From the NCBI GenBank assembly GCA_965277105.1, contig OZ255710.1, positions 1,488,001 to 1,552,000 on the forward strand: DNA of 64,000 nt, in the 5' to 3' direction. Positions 24,939 to 33,673 of the stretch are shown one piece after another. A model generated the notes under the pieces. The model was not told the origin of the DNA and did not search any database. It saw only the letters and a list, made by a program, of their open reading frames with translations. A program made the position numbers and the translations under genes. Positions within the stretch are counted from its first letter, which is position 1. Each line of letters begins with the position of its first letter. Source of the stretch: CAXSBA01 sp965277105. Lineage in GTDB: Bacteria > Spirochaetota > UBA12135 > COTS27 > CAXSBA01.

Positions 24939-26111
24939 TTATTTTTTAGGTTGGAAAAGTTTTTCGTGGGTCTCGCTTAAAAGTTTTTGTAAAGGGATAT
25001 TAGGCGGGATTTTTTCTTTATCTATTTTAGCAATGTTTTCAGGGGTAGCAAATTTTCCCGGGAACCAATGCCCTTCGCTTTCCAGCATATTATAACGATA
25101 ATAACCATAGTTTTCCATATCGAAGCATTTCCACATTTTTCTAAAGCGAAGAATTTCCGGAATGTTAATCTGCGAAGGATCGTTTAATAGCTCATAACCT
25201 AAATAATCACTAAACGGGTCTTTTAAAGTTTGTTGTTCGAGCTTAAGATGAATTTTTTTCTCCATTTCTCCCCAAGGAGCGGTTGCTGGGAAAATACCTT
25301 CCATTTCTTGATAATGTTCTTCTTCGGTCATCCCAAAAGAAAGGGTATGAACGGCATTTAAGCGAAGGCAAAAGCGAGCATTAAACTGGATAGGCGTTAA
25401 AGGGGCGGTAAGTTCTCTTATTAACGGGGAAGGATTAAAAAGTTGCCCTCCTTTATCATTAGGAGAAATAATGAAAACCCCCATGTCCTTTTCTTGGGCA
25501 AGTTCCACGGCGGCTAAATTCCTTTGAAAAAAATAATAGTAATGCAGATTAACAAAATCAAATCTGTCGGTCTCTAAAGCTTTTAGAATTATCCCCATCG
25601 GGGCGTGGGTACTAAAACCAATATTTTTAATAATCTTTTCTTCTTTCATTTTATAAAGAACATCAAGTGGTCCCCCTTTTTGCCGAGCAATATCAAGGCG
25701 CTCCAAAGTGTTAATCCCATGCCAAGCATAAAAATCAAAGTAGTCCATTTTTAATGTTTTGAGCTGCTCTTCAATAGTTCTTTTGGTTTCATCACCGGTT
25801 TTAGGCCAACCTTTGGTCATAAACAAATAATCTTCTCGAGGAATCTTTAAAATGTCATTTAAAACTTTCCCATAAACCTGTTCACTAAGCCCATAACCAT
25901 AAGCTGTTTCAATGTGATTAATTCCTCTACTAAAAGCCCACTCCACGTTTTTTAGGCAATGCTCAATGGCTTCTGGGGCGGGTTCTTCTTCGCGGGGTTT
26001 ATTAGTTTTTTGATAACGCATTCCTCCTAGTGTGATAGTTGAAATCATTTCTTCCGTTTTACCAAAACGACGATAATTCATTTTAGGGTTAAAGTTTTTA
26101 ATATTCTTCAT
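24939..26111 (-). CDS. Aldo/keto reductase family oxidoreductase
   Basis: A 390-residue protein with an aldo/keto reductase barrel: NYRRFGKTEEMISTITLGG near residue 12, a catalytic Tyr and Lys (AYGYGLSEQVYG near residue 68; LFMTKGWPK near residue 98) and HGINTLERLD with the active-site His near residue 130. The usual catalytic Asp of FDTAxxYG is Glu here (IETAYGYG). The C-terminal ~100 residues form an extra helical region without the Cys cluster seen in ferredoxin-fused relatives. It is on the same strand as pbp1A, 34 bp downstream of it. Substrate unknown. Confidence 0.8.
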   Translation of the reverse strand: MKNIKNFNPKMNYRRFGKTEEMISTITLGGMRYQKTNKPREEEPAPEAIEHCLKNVEWAFSRGINHIETAYGYGLSEQVYGKVLNDILKIPREDYLFMTKGWPKTGDETKRTIEEQLKTLKMDYFDFYAWHGINTLERLDIARQKGGPLDVLYKMKEEKIIKNIGFSTHAPMGIILKALETDRFDFVNLHYYYFFQRNLAAVELAQEKDMGVFIISPNDKGGQLFNPSPLIRELTAPLTPIQFNARFCLRLNAVHTLSFGMTEEEHYQEMEGIFPATAPWGEMEKKIHLKLEQQTLKDPFSDYLGYELLNDPSQINIPEILRFRKMWKCFDMENYGYYRYNMLESEGHWFPGKFATPENIAKIDKEKIPPNIPLQKLLSETHEKLFQPKK

Positions 26112-26145
26112 AATGATTTTTAATAACTTCTTTAAAATAGCTTTC

Positions 26146-28617
26146 TTAAAATTGATTAGTAATCTGATTGCTAATCTGATTGTTTATCGGACTTATAATT
26201 TCTTCTGTCACAATAACTTCCACTAGCTCGTTTTCTACCAATTCACTTTCATCGGTATTTACCTCAGTAAAACTAAAATCAGCCAAATCCATTAATTTTT
26301 CTTCTTTTTCTGCTTCTCCAAAAAAGGCATTCAAGAATCTTTCCTCTTCTGCTTTTTTTTGTTGGGTAATCGTAGTATCTTCTTCGCTAGGATTAAAAGT
26401 GTCTTTATAATATTCTTTATAAACTAAATGTCTAGGACAATCTGGGCCAGCTAGCTCACCAGAAGTACGGCAAATGGATTTAGCAATAATATTAGGGGGA
26501 GAAATAAAAGGAAGTGGTTCTCGGTTTTTTAAAACGTTTTTTTGAAAATTAATCCAAACAGGAGCACTGACTCTCCCACCAGTTCTACCTCTTCCTAAAG
26601 AACGATTGTCATCATATCCTACCCAAACGACGGTAGAAAGATACGCATTAGCCCCAGCAAACCAGGCGTCGTTCCAGTTAGAAGTGGTTCCCGTTTTACC
26701 AAAAGAAGTGCTTTTATGAGAAAAATCTTTTAAAAGATCAGGAATATAAGCTGTTCCCCCAGGAGAAAAAACGTCTTTAATAATATTTTTAATGATAAAA
26801 ACAGTTTCTGCACTAAGGAGCTGGTCTTCTGTATAAGTGTCGTATTCTTCTTGATAATTTTTAATGACCTTCCCGTTATTGTCACTAATGTAGCGAATTG
26901 TTTTGGGGATAACTTCTTTCCCGTTATTAGCTAAAACTGCATAAGCAGTAGCTACATCTAACGGTGAAAACCCCCCACTTCCTAAAGCTAAAGTTAAGTC
27001 ATCGGGAAATTTTTCTTTTTGACTTTTTGCTGTGCTTACTTGAAAAATATTCGCTAAACTCTCTTGCGCCTCTGTAATTCCTATTTTATCCAAAGTCTCT
27101 ACGGCTAATACATTCACCGATTTTTTCAAAGCATCGCGCACTAAAATAGGACCGCGATAAAAGTTATCGTAATTTTTTGGGATGTATTCTCCAAAGAGTA
27201 ATGGCGAATCATTTAACAAAGTTGAAGCCGTAAGGATGTCTTTTTCAATCGCAACAGCATAAATAAAAGTCTTGATAGTAGAACCAGCTTGTCGGCGAAT
27301 AAGGATAGAGCGGTTAAACTGATTATAAAAAGAAAAGGGACTACCACCGACCATAGTCGTAATGTACCCGTTTTGGGGATTGATTGCGATAACCGCGCCT
27401 TGAGCTTTTTCTTTCAAGTTAGTTTCATCTTCTAAGTCAATGTAGGTTAAATCGGTTAATTCAGTCAAACCAAAATTACCAAAAATTAATTTTAAACTTT
27501 CTTTTAATTTACTATATTCTTTAATTGCTTTTTTCTTAAAGAAAGCATCGATAAGGTTAATCCCTTCTAAATTAAAAGCTCCCCCTAAAAGCCCCAGTGA
27601 TTCAATGGTAGAATAGGGAAGATTATTAATAATAGTCCTTTCATTAAAAGCGTTGACTTTATCTTGTTCTTCTAATTTATCCCAGAGGAATTTTTGGGCT
27701 AATTTTTGGTGCTTTAAGTTAAGCGTGGTATAAATATTAATCCCAGCTTCGTATACTTTATCTTCTTTAAGGTCTTGCGACACTTTAGCTCGAATATACT
27801 CAGTAAAATAAGGAGCATTATTAACTGTTCCTTCGGAGAAAGACGCCTGCTGCTTTCTAGTTTTTTTGCCGAAGTTATCCCAAAATTTTTTATAACTAGC
27901 AAAAGCCTGCTCCTCGGTAATGTAACCATTATTCACCATAGCTAAAAGCACTACTCGATGCCTCCGCATGGAGTTTTCAGGATAGCGAATAGGAGAATAA
28001 TAAACTGGAGATTTAGGAATAGCTGCCAAAAGGGCTGCCTCCGCTAAGTCCAAGTCCTTAGCTTTTTTATTAAAAAAAAAGTTAGCCGCTGCCTCAACCC
28101 CGTAGGCTCCATGCCCATAGTTGATTTGGTTAAAATAAAAGTTAAGGATTTCTTCTTTACTATACTGCGCTTCGATTTGAAAAGCGTACCAGAGTTCAAT
28201 AATTTTTCTCGTAAAGGTTTTTTCGTGATTTAAAAAAATTAATTTACTAAGTTGAATGGTAATAGTAGACCCCCCTTGCTCCTTGGTTAAAGACATTAGA
28301 TTAACGAATAATGCTTTTAATATGCGAATAGGATCAACCCCATAGTGACTATTAAATCGTTTATCTTCTGTCGCTAAAGTAGCTTGGATAAGGTAAGGGG
28401 AAATCTCATTTAAAGAGACTATTTTTCTTCTTTCTTTATAAAACTCAGCAATTAAATCACCATTAATATCTAATATTTTTGATACCGTAGGGGGCTTGTA
28501 AGTTTCTAAGGAACTAATGCCTTTCAAGTCATATAAAGTAGCAATGACAAAACCACTAAAAACAACCGAGCCTAGAAAAAAAAGAAAAAAGGTTATCTGG
28601 AAGAATCTTTTTATCAT
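26146..28617 (-). CDS. mrcA: Class A penicillin-binding protein 1A (transglycosylase/transpeptidase)
   Basis: An 823-residue bifunctional peptidoglycan synthase anchored by one N-terminal transmembrane helix (residues 7-28). The GT51 domain has TEDKRFNSHYGVDP near residue 83, GGSTITIQLSKL near residue 116 and FYFNQINYGHGAYGVEAAA near residue 165. The transpeptidase domain has the catalytic SxxK as GSTIKTF near residue 442, SVN near residue 502 and KTGTT near residue 643. The tail is acidic then Asn/Gln-rich. Its ATG lies only 12 bp after the CCA end of tRNA-Ile, so it is probably cotranscribed with that tRNA. Confidence 0.93.
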   Translation of the reverse strand: MIKRFFQITFFLFFLGSVVFSGFVIATLYDLKGISSLETYKPPTVSKILDINGDLIAEFYKERRKIVSLNEISPYLIQATLATEDKRFNSHYGVDPIRILKALFVNLMSLTKEQGGSTITIQLSKLIFLNHEKTFTRKIIELWYAFQIEAQYSKEEILNFYFNQINYGHGAYGVEAAANFFFNKKAKDLDLAEAALLAAIPKSPVYYSPIRYPENSMRRHRVVLLAMVNNGYITEEQAFASYKKFWDNFGKKTRKQQASFSEGTVNNAPYFTEYIRAKVSQDLKEDKVYEAGINIYTTLNLKHQKLAQKFLWDKLEEQDKVNAFNERTIINNLPYSTIESLGLLGGAFNLEGINLIDAFFKKKAIKEYSKLKESLKLIFGNFGLTELTDLTYIDLEDETNLKEKAQGAVIAINPQNGYITTMVGGSPFSFYNQFNRSILIRRQAGSTIKTFIYAVAIEKDILTASTLLNDSPLLFGEYIPKNYDNFYRGPILVRDALKKSVNVLAVETLDKIGITEAQESLANIFQVSTAKSQKEKFPDDLTLALGSGGFSPLDVATAYAVLANNGKEVIPKTIRYISDNNGKVIKNYQEEYDTYTEDQLLSAETVFIIKNIIKDVFSPGGTAYIPDLLKDFSHKSTSFGKTGTTSNWNDAWFAGANAYLSTVVWVGYDDNRSLGRGRTGGRVSAPVWINFQKNVLKNREPLPFISPPNIIAKSICRTSGELAGPDCPRHLVYKEYYKDTFNPSEEDTTITQQKKAEEERFLNAFFGEAEKEEKLMDLADFSFTEVNTDESELVENELVEVIVTEEIISPINNQISNQITNQF

Positions 28618-28629
28618 AAGACCTAAAAA

Positions 28630-28706
28630 TGGTGGGTGTAGGTAGACTCGAACTACCGACCTCTACATTATCAGTGTAGCGCTCTAACCAGCTGAGCTAT
28701 ACACCC
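28630..28706 (-). tRNA. tRNA-Ile(GAU)
   Basis: The minus strand folds into a full cloverleaf: acceptor GGGTGTA/TACACCC, D arm GCTC..GAGC, anticodon stem CTACA/TGTAG with loop CTGATAA (anticodon GAT), T arm GGTAG TTCGAGT CTACC, discriminator A. CCA is encoded (28630-28632). It is not inside an rRNA operon. A TATAAT lies at 28723-28728, about 17 bp upstream. Confidence 0.97.
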
Positions 28707-28777
28707 TTTTTAGATTATTAAATTATAATATAGCTTTAAAAAAATTACGGGCATTTTTTTAGAGAGGACGGAATTAC

Positions 28778-29845
28778 TTATAAAAAAGCAGTGATAAGAT
28801 CACCCATTTCGTTAGTGGATACTTGCTTTTTCCCATCTTCCATAATGTCAGCTGTCCGATGTCCTTCTTCTAGAACTTTACTAATGGCTCTATTTATTCG
28901 TTGACTAGCATTTTTTTCTTGAAAAGAAAATTCTAGCATCATCGCAGCTGAGCTAATTTGGGCAATGGGATTCGCTATATTTTTACCGGCAATATCTGGA
29001 GCACTACCACTAATTGGCTCGTATAAACCAAAGTTTTCACTATTAATACTCGCTGAAGGAAGCATGCCAATGGATCCGGTTATCATAGAAGCCTCATCGG
29101 ATAAAATATCGCCAAACATATTCGGGCACAAAAGGACATCGAACTGATTAGGGTTTCTAACCAGCTGCATAGCTGCGTTATCCACATACATATGTTGGAG
29201 CTCTACGTCGGGGTATTCTCGAGCAACTTCACTAACTATTTTTCGCCAAAAAACCATCGTTGATAAAACATTAGCCTTATCAATTGAAGTAATTTTTTTC
29301 TTTCTAAGCCGAGCCGTTTTAAAAGCCAAATAAGCAATTCTCGCTACCTCATGCTTTTGATAATGCATGGTGTCTTTCCCTTCTTGATCGGTTATCAACT
29401 TCGGTTGCCCAAAATAAATATCGCCGGTTAATTCTCGCAAAACCAAAATATCTAAACCATCGGCTAAGATTTCACTTTTTAAAGGAGATGCCGCTTTTAA
29501 AGATGGGTAAATAATCGCTGGTCTAAAATTAGCAAACAGATTAAAATGCTTACGAAGGGGAAGCAAGGCTGCTCTTTCTGGTTGCTTTTCTAAAGGCAAG
29601 CTCTCCCACTTCGGACCTCCCACTGCCCCAAAAAGGACAGCGTCACTTTTTTCGCATAAGCTAAGGGTTGTGCTAGGCAAAGCCTCGCCATGGTTATCAA
29701 TGGCTACTCCCCCAACATCTGCTGAGGTAAATTTAAAAGTTAAACCCTCTAATGCTCCTACTTTTTCTAGTACTTTTACTGCTTGCTGGCATATTTCTGG
29801 GCCGATGCCATCTCCGGGTAACAAGGCTATATTATAATTTTTCAT
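28778..29845 (-). CDS. leuB: 3-isopropylmalate dehydrogenase
   Basis: Catalyses NAD-dependent oxidative decarboxylation of 3-isopropylmalate in leucine synthesis. The 355-residue protein has LLPGDGIGPEICQQA near residue 7, VLRELTGDIYFGQPK near residue 137, DKANVLSTMVFWRK near residue 193, CPNMFGDILSDEASMITGS near residue 240 and GSAPDIAGKNIANP near residue 278. These motifs distinguish it from isocitrate dehydrogenase (short loops, LRELTGG/D-type). leuC, leuD and leuA are not nearby. The upstream spacer holds an 11-bp stem-loop at 29931. Confidence 0.95.
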   Translation of the reverse strand: MKNYNIALLPGDGIGPEICQQAVKVLEKVGALEGLTFKFTSADVGGVAIDNHGEALPSTTLSLCEKSDAVLFGAVGGPKWESLPLEKQPERAALLPLRKHFNLFANFRPAIIYPSLKAASPLKSEILADGLDILVLRELTGDIYFGQPKLITDQEGKDTMHYQKHEVARIAYLAFKTARLRKKKITSIDKANVLSTMVFWRKIVSEVAREYPDVELQHMYVDNAAMQLVRNPNQFDVLLCPNMFGDILSDEASMITGSIGMLPSASINSENFGLYEPISGSAPDIAGKNIANPIAQISSAAMMLEFSFQEKNASQRINRAISKVLEEGHRTADIMEDGKKQVSTNEMGDLITAFL

Positions 29846-29929
29846 CCAATTATTATACTATTATTAATAACTAAAAAAAGTTAAAATAATGGATTTAAAC
29901 TTCATTAAAAAAGGCAATGACCACTACCA

Positions 29930-29961
29930 CCCCCTTAACGAATAATCACTCGTTAAGGGGT
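29930..29961. promoter_or_regulatory. Stem-loop upstream of leuB
   Basis: CCCCTTAACGA and TCGTTAAGGGG form a perfect 11-bp stem with an 8-nt loop, 86 bp upstream of leuB and 187 bp beyond the end of the small lipoprotein gene. No U-tract follows on either strand. It could end the lipoprotein transcript or regulate leuB. Confidence 0.4.
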
Positions 29962-30066
29962 ATATCGGGTATATCAAATTAAAACTTCCATGAAATTATC
30001 CACGGGAATTATTACTTAGTAAAATAAATAATGATGAAAAACCTTTGATAGTTTAACCGTCAACTA

Positions 30067-30112
30067 TTTTTACTTTAAACCTGCCTATTTATATTTAGGT
30101 TTAAAAGTAAAA
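30067..30112 (-). terminator. Hairpin downstream of the small lipoprotein
   Basis: TTTTACTTTAAACCT pairs with AGGTTTAAAAGTAAAA (one bulged A), loop about 15 nt. It is flanked by T/A runs on both sides, 35 bp after the stop at 30147. Confidence 0.5.
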
Positions 30113-30146
30113 TGCTCTGCGCTTTCTTTATCTATCTACCGTTATA

Positions 30147-30626
30147 CTATTGAATCTCCAACTTGAACCCATCTATCGTTACAGAGAGCTCACAGCCCTT
30201 CTTAGCCCCTTCTACTTTTACTTTGAAAGAATAAGTGCCCGCGAGTAAACCAGTATCGATAGTTATTACTCCCGTCTTAGAGTCTATTTCAATCTTCTCC
30301 CCATCATCACCACCAACAATAGAATACTTATTCACTGTTACAGTAGCATCTTTTTTTGTAACGCTTCCATAACTCGTTTCGGTATAGCCCGAATTTTTAG
30401 TTACAGATTTTGTAGATATCGTAAAATCTCCCTTTTTTAATTCTTCACCAATACAACCAACAGCTCCTACAAGACCGTCTCCAACAATATCTCCAATACC
30501 ACTCCCTCCACAACTAAACAAAAAAAACATAGAAAACAAGAGCCCATAAGCAAGGCCTTTATTTTTTATAGCTTCTAAGGAAATAGTTTTTGAAGTAGTT
30601 TTTTTTTCTTTATTAATATTTATCAT
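30147..30626 (-). CDS. Single-domain lipoprotein E related to the A-D family
   Basis: A 159-residue lipoprotein with lipobox FLFSC and Cys39, then Gly-rich GGSGIGDIVGDG. The single mature domain opens with KGDFTISTKSVTKNSGYTETSYG and ends with GLLAGTYSFKVKVEGAKKG then a hydrophobic strand, the same layout as the repeats of lipoproteins A-D, 15 kb away. It may be the minimal form of the domain. The start is preceded by AACTGGAGAAAAA, a plausible ribosome-binding site. Function unknown. Confidence 0.7.
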   Translation of the reverse strand: MININKEKKTTSKTISLEAIKNKGLAYGLLFSMFFLFSCGGSGIGDIVGDGLVGAVGCIGEELKKGDFTISTKSVTKNSGYTETSYGSVTKKDATVTVNKYSIVGGDDGEKIEIDSKTGVITIDTGLLAGTYSFKVKVEGAKKGCELSVTIDGFKLEIQ

Positions 30627-30771
30627 TTTTTCTCCAGTTATTAGTAATTAATAGACATTAATTATATATTAATTATTATTGAGATATTTAATATTTTTAA
30701 AAAAAATAAAAAACTGTCTTTTTTTTAACGAATAATAATTTTCATAATAAGAATAAATTTTTAGAAAAAGA

Positions 30772-31362
30772 TTAAATCGAAAATCGATTAGTTAAGGAAG
30801 ATTTGATGGTTTCTTTATCGAGATACTCCAAAGAAACCCCAAGAGGAACCCCAATGGCAATATGCGAAAAACGGATAGTCGCCCAATTTTCTTTTATTTT
30901 CTCCATAATGAAATTGCGAGTTGCTCTACTATGCTGGTTGTTTTCTAAGGCAAAAATAATTTCTTTGGTTTGGGGGTTAATCCGCTTTAAGAGTTTTTCT
31001 AAATTTAAATCGTTTTCATAAGTGTCATTTAGCGGAGAAAGTATTTTCCCCAAAACATGATAAACCCCGTAGTAGCTTTTAGATCGCTCGATAGTTAAAG
31101 CATCCTGGACACTTTTCACTAGACAAATGATGTTTTTATCTCGCTTAGTTGAAGAACAAATATTACAGGGATTGTTTTTAGAAATCAGCCCACAGATTTT
31201 ACATTTCTGCGTGCTATTGACGAATGCTTTAATTTTTGCTAAAAGCTCGTTAGTTTTGTCTAAGTCACTTTCTAATAAGTAAAAAGTAATTCGCTCAGCT
31301 GATTTTCGCCCAATGCCGGGAATCTTATTAAGCCCTTGAATAATTTCTAAATAGTTAGCCAA
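30772..31362 (-). CDS. recR: Recombination protein RecR
   Basis: RecR acts with RecO and RecF to load RecA at gaps. The 196-residue protein starts with a helix-hairpin-helix region (GLNKIPGIGRKSAERITFYLL). It has the C4 zinc finger (CKICGLISKNNPCNIC) near residue 56 and a Toprim domain beginning ICLVKSVQDALTIERS, with GVYHVLGKILSPL near residue 98. The length is standard. It is last in the SRP RNA-dnaX-ybaB-recR cluster, an order also found in Bacillus. Confidence 0.95.
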   Translation of the reverse strand: MANYLEIIQGLNKIPGIGRKSAERITFYLLESDLDKTNELLAKIKAFVNSTQKCKICGLISKNNPCNICSSTKRDKNIICLVKSVQDALTIERSKSYYGVYHVLGKILSPLNDTYENDLNLEKLLKRINPQTKEIIFALENNQHSRATRNFIMEKIKENWATIRFSHIAIGVPLGVSLEYLDKETIKSSLTNRFSI

Positions 31363-31485
31363 AAATGATAATAAGAAATTTTAACTAGGAGAAGATTGCT
31401 TTCTCACGATTAGGCTACTAATAAATTCCACACCGCTAAATGGGTTAGTTAGCTAAGAAGTAGCTAAGCAATTTAAAAAAATAAA

Positions 31486-31803
31486 TTATAAATTAAGCCC
31501 CGGGATTTTCATGCCTTTGGTCAGCCCCTTAAGCCCAGCGTTGGATTCTTCTTGAGCTTTTTCAATGGCTTGGTTGGTGGCCGCGACGATTAAATCTTCT
31601 AGCATTTCAATGTCATCGCGAGAAACCACATCCGGGCTTAAAGTAATTTTTTTTACTTTAATATCACCACTAACTAAAACCTTCACCATATCGCCTCCGG
31701 CGGTGCCTTCGTATTCTTTTTCTTTTAAAGCCTCTTGATTTTTTAAAAGCTCCTGTTGCATTTTTTGAGCTTTTTTCATTAACTCATTCATATTATTAAT
31801 CAT
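31486..31803 (-). CDS. ybaB: YbaB/EbfC nucleoid-associated protein
   Basis: A 105-residue DNA-binding dimer. It starts with the family's Met/Gln-rich helix (NMNELMKKAQKMQQELLKNQ). The core has EGTAGGDMVKVLVSGDIKVKKITLSP, and the C-terminal helix includes LEDLIVAATNQAIEKAQEES. The position between dnaX and recR is the classic one. Confidence 0.95.
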   Translation of the reverse strand: MINNMNELMKKAQKMQQELLKNQEALKEKEYEGTAGGDMVKVLVSGDIKVKKITLSPDVVSRDDIEMLEDLIVAATNQAIEKAQEESNAGLKGLTKGMKIPGLNL

Positions 31804-31852
31804 TTTTTCTTCTCCGTTTTTGAAAAAAATATTGTCATAGTTTATATATTAT

Positions 31853-33409
31853 TTATAATATCTCCGCTTTCGGGAATACTTTTTTAACTTTATCCACACT
31901 TGATTGTAACATGTTTTTCATTATTACTATATCGTTAATAGGCTCTCCTTTTATTTGAGATAAATACTGATTGACATAACTTTTTAGTTTATCAATATGA
32001 AAACGATACTTTTCTTGGTAAAGATTTTCTTGGTCATAAAGGTAAAGGATTTTTTCACTAGCATCGTAACGCTTAAAAAGCCAGCCAGCGTTAAAGCGGT
32101 AATTCACTATATCTTGCGGCTTAATTTTTCCTAAAATATCCGTATAAGTTTCTTGGGTTAAATTAATCTCCCTATTCACTCCTGCTGTTGAATTAATTGG
32201 AGTAGGGGAGACAGGAAAAGTTTTTTCGGGTTTTAGCGTTTTCTCGGAAAGGGGTTTTTCATCACTGGTAATAAATTTTGCTAACTGCAAAAGATTTTCT
32301 TTAAGGTCACTAGCGGATATTAAAGTTTTATAACGATGGAGTTTGATGAGAAAAAAAGAAGTCGTAACACTCGTAAATTTCGTATTTTTAATTTCTTGAA
32401 TAAAATCATAAAGGACATCTATTAAAGTAAAAACCTCGCCTAGAGAAAAATGATTTTTTATTTCTTCTAGGGCGGATAGTTCATCGGGGATGAGTTCTAG
32501 TAGCTTAGTATTTTTTGCGTCATTTTTAAGAAAAACCAGATGAGTAAAAACTTCTAACAAACGGAAGAGAAAGTCCTCGAGTTGACTCCCTTGTTCGGCT
32601 AAAGTTTTGATAATATTTTGATTGTGGGATAAGTTATCGAGGTAAAGGTTTTTTAAAAATTCTATTTTAATATCAAAGGCCACCTCTCCTAATGCTCGGT
32701 TAACTATCGCCACGGTGATTTTATCTTCACTATAAAGGAGCACTTGCTCTAACAAATTTTCCGCGTCCCGAACAGACCCTTGTGCTCGTTTAGCGATATT
32801 GAAAAAAGCCCCTTCGGCAAACTTAATTTTTTCTTGTTTACCGATTTTTTCTAAATGATGAGCAATTTTTTCATTGGCAATATTTTGTAGTTGAAAATTC
32901 TGGCAACGGGAGCGGATAGTTAGGGGGATTTTATTCACTTCAGTAGTGCACAGGACAAAAATAGTTTTTTTAGGAGGCTCTTCTAATGACTTTAATAGAG
33001 CGTTAAACGCCTCAATGGTGAGCATATGCACTTCATCAATGACGTAAATTCGGTAGTTGCCAGTAGGCGAAGCATAATTAAGGTTACTGTTAATTTCTCG
33101 AATTTGATCAATTCCTCGGTTAGACGCCCCATCTATTTCGTAATAATCTAAAGAAGAGTTACTCTGCATTTCCCGGCAATGGGGGCATTCTTCACAAGGG
33201 ATGATTTGCTTTTTTTGGCAATTTAAAACCTTCCCTAAAATCCTAGCGATAGTAGTTTTCCCCACTCCTCGAGGCCCGCTAAATAAATACGCTTGCCCTA
33301 CTTTCTTTAAAAGAATACTATTTTTTAAAGTTTGGATGACTACTTCTTGCCCGACAACTTCATCAAAGTTTTTGGGACGATATTTTCTTGCAATAATTTG
33401 ATACACCAT
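31853..33409 (-). CDS. dnaX: DNA polymerase III subunit gamma/tau
   Basis: The clamp-loader ATPase. The 518-residue protein starts MVYQIIARKYRPKNFDEVVG and has Walker A GPRGVGKTT near residue 45. The C-x8-C-x2-C-x2-C zinc module is at about 64-79, with VIDEVHML near residue 121 and the sensor/arginine-finger region IRSRCQNFQL near residue 167. The C-terminal ~150 residues are the poorly conserved tau part that contacts DnaB and alpha in other bacteria. It is directly downstream of the SRP RNA gene. Confidence 0.95.
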   Translation of the reverse strand: MVYQIIARKYRPKNFDEVVGQEVVIQTLKNSILLKKVGQAYLFSGPRGVGKTTIARILGKVLNCQKKQIIPCEECPHCREMQSNSSLDYYEIDGASNRGIDQIREINSNLNYASPTGNYRIYVIDEVHMLTIEAFNALLKSLEEPPKKTIFVLCTTEVNKIPLTIRSRCQNFQLQNIANEKIAHHLEKIGKQEKIKFAEGAFFNIAKRAQGSVRDAENLLEQVLLYSEDKITVAIVNRALGEVAFDIKIEFLKNLYLDNLSHNQNIIKTLAEQGSQLEDFLFRLLEVFTHLVFLKNDAKNTKLLELIPDELSALEEIKNHFSLGEVFTLIDVLYDFIQEIKNTKFTSVTTSFFLIKLHRYKTLISASDLKENLLQLAKFITSDEKPLSEKTLKPEKTFPVSPTPINSTAGVNREINLTQETYTDILGKIKPQDIVNYRFNAGWLFKRYDASEKILYLYDQENLYQEKYRFHIDKLKSYVNQYLSQIKGEPINDIVIMKNMLQSSVDKVKKVFPKAEIL

Positions 33410-33453
33410 AAAAAGTAGAAAACAACGAACTAAAATTACTAAAAAAACAAATT

Positions 33454-33530
33454 TTCTTTTACCAGTTGGTTTGCTTACCGTTGCTACCTTCCAGTCCTGG
33501 CGGATTTGGGCAAAACAAAAGCAAAAGAGT
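33454..33530 (-). ncRNA. ffs: Signal recognition particle RNA (small 4.5S type)
   Basis: The minus strand contains CCAGGACTGGAAGGTAGCAA at 33480-33499, which matches the conserved apical loop of bacterial SRP RNA (CAGGxCCGGAAGGNAGCA). Flanking arms pair around it: CCG/CGG, GTTTTGC/GCAAAC, and an outer TCTTTT/AAAAGA, giving one long hairpin of about 75 nt. A T-run follows near 33440. SRP RNA immediately before dnaX-ybaB-recR is the order seen in Bacillus. Ends are estimated from the outer stem. Confidence 0.9.
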
Positions 33531-33673
33531 TTATCTTTTTTGATAATTCTAGCTCATTATTTTCTAATATAATTATAAGATTATATTATAATTATTAACG
33601 GAAGAAAAAAGCGAATAAGAGAAAAACTGATTAGTTTATTCCATCAATTTTTATACCCCCATACGAGTTTACT

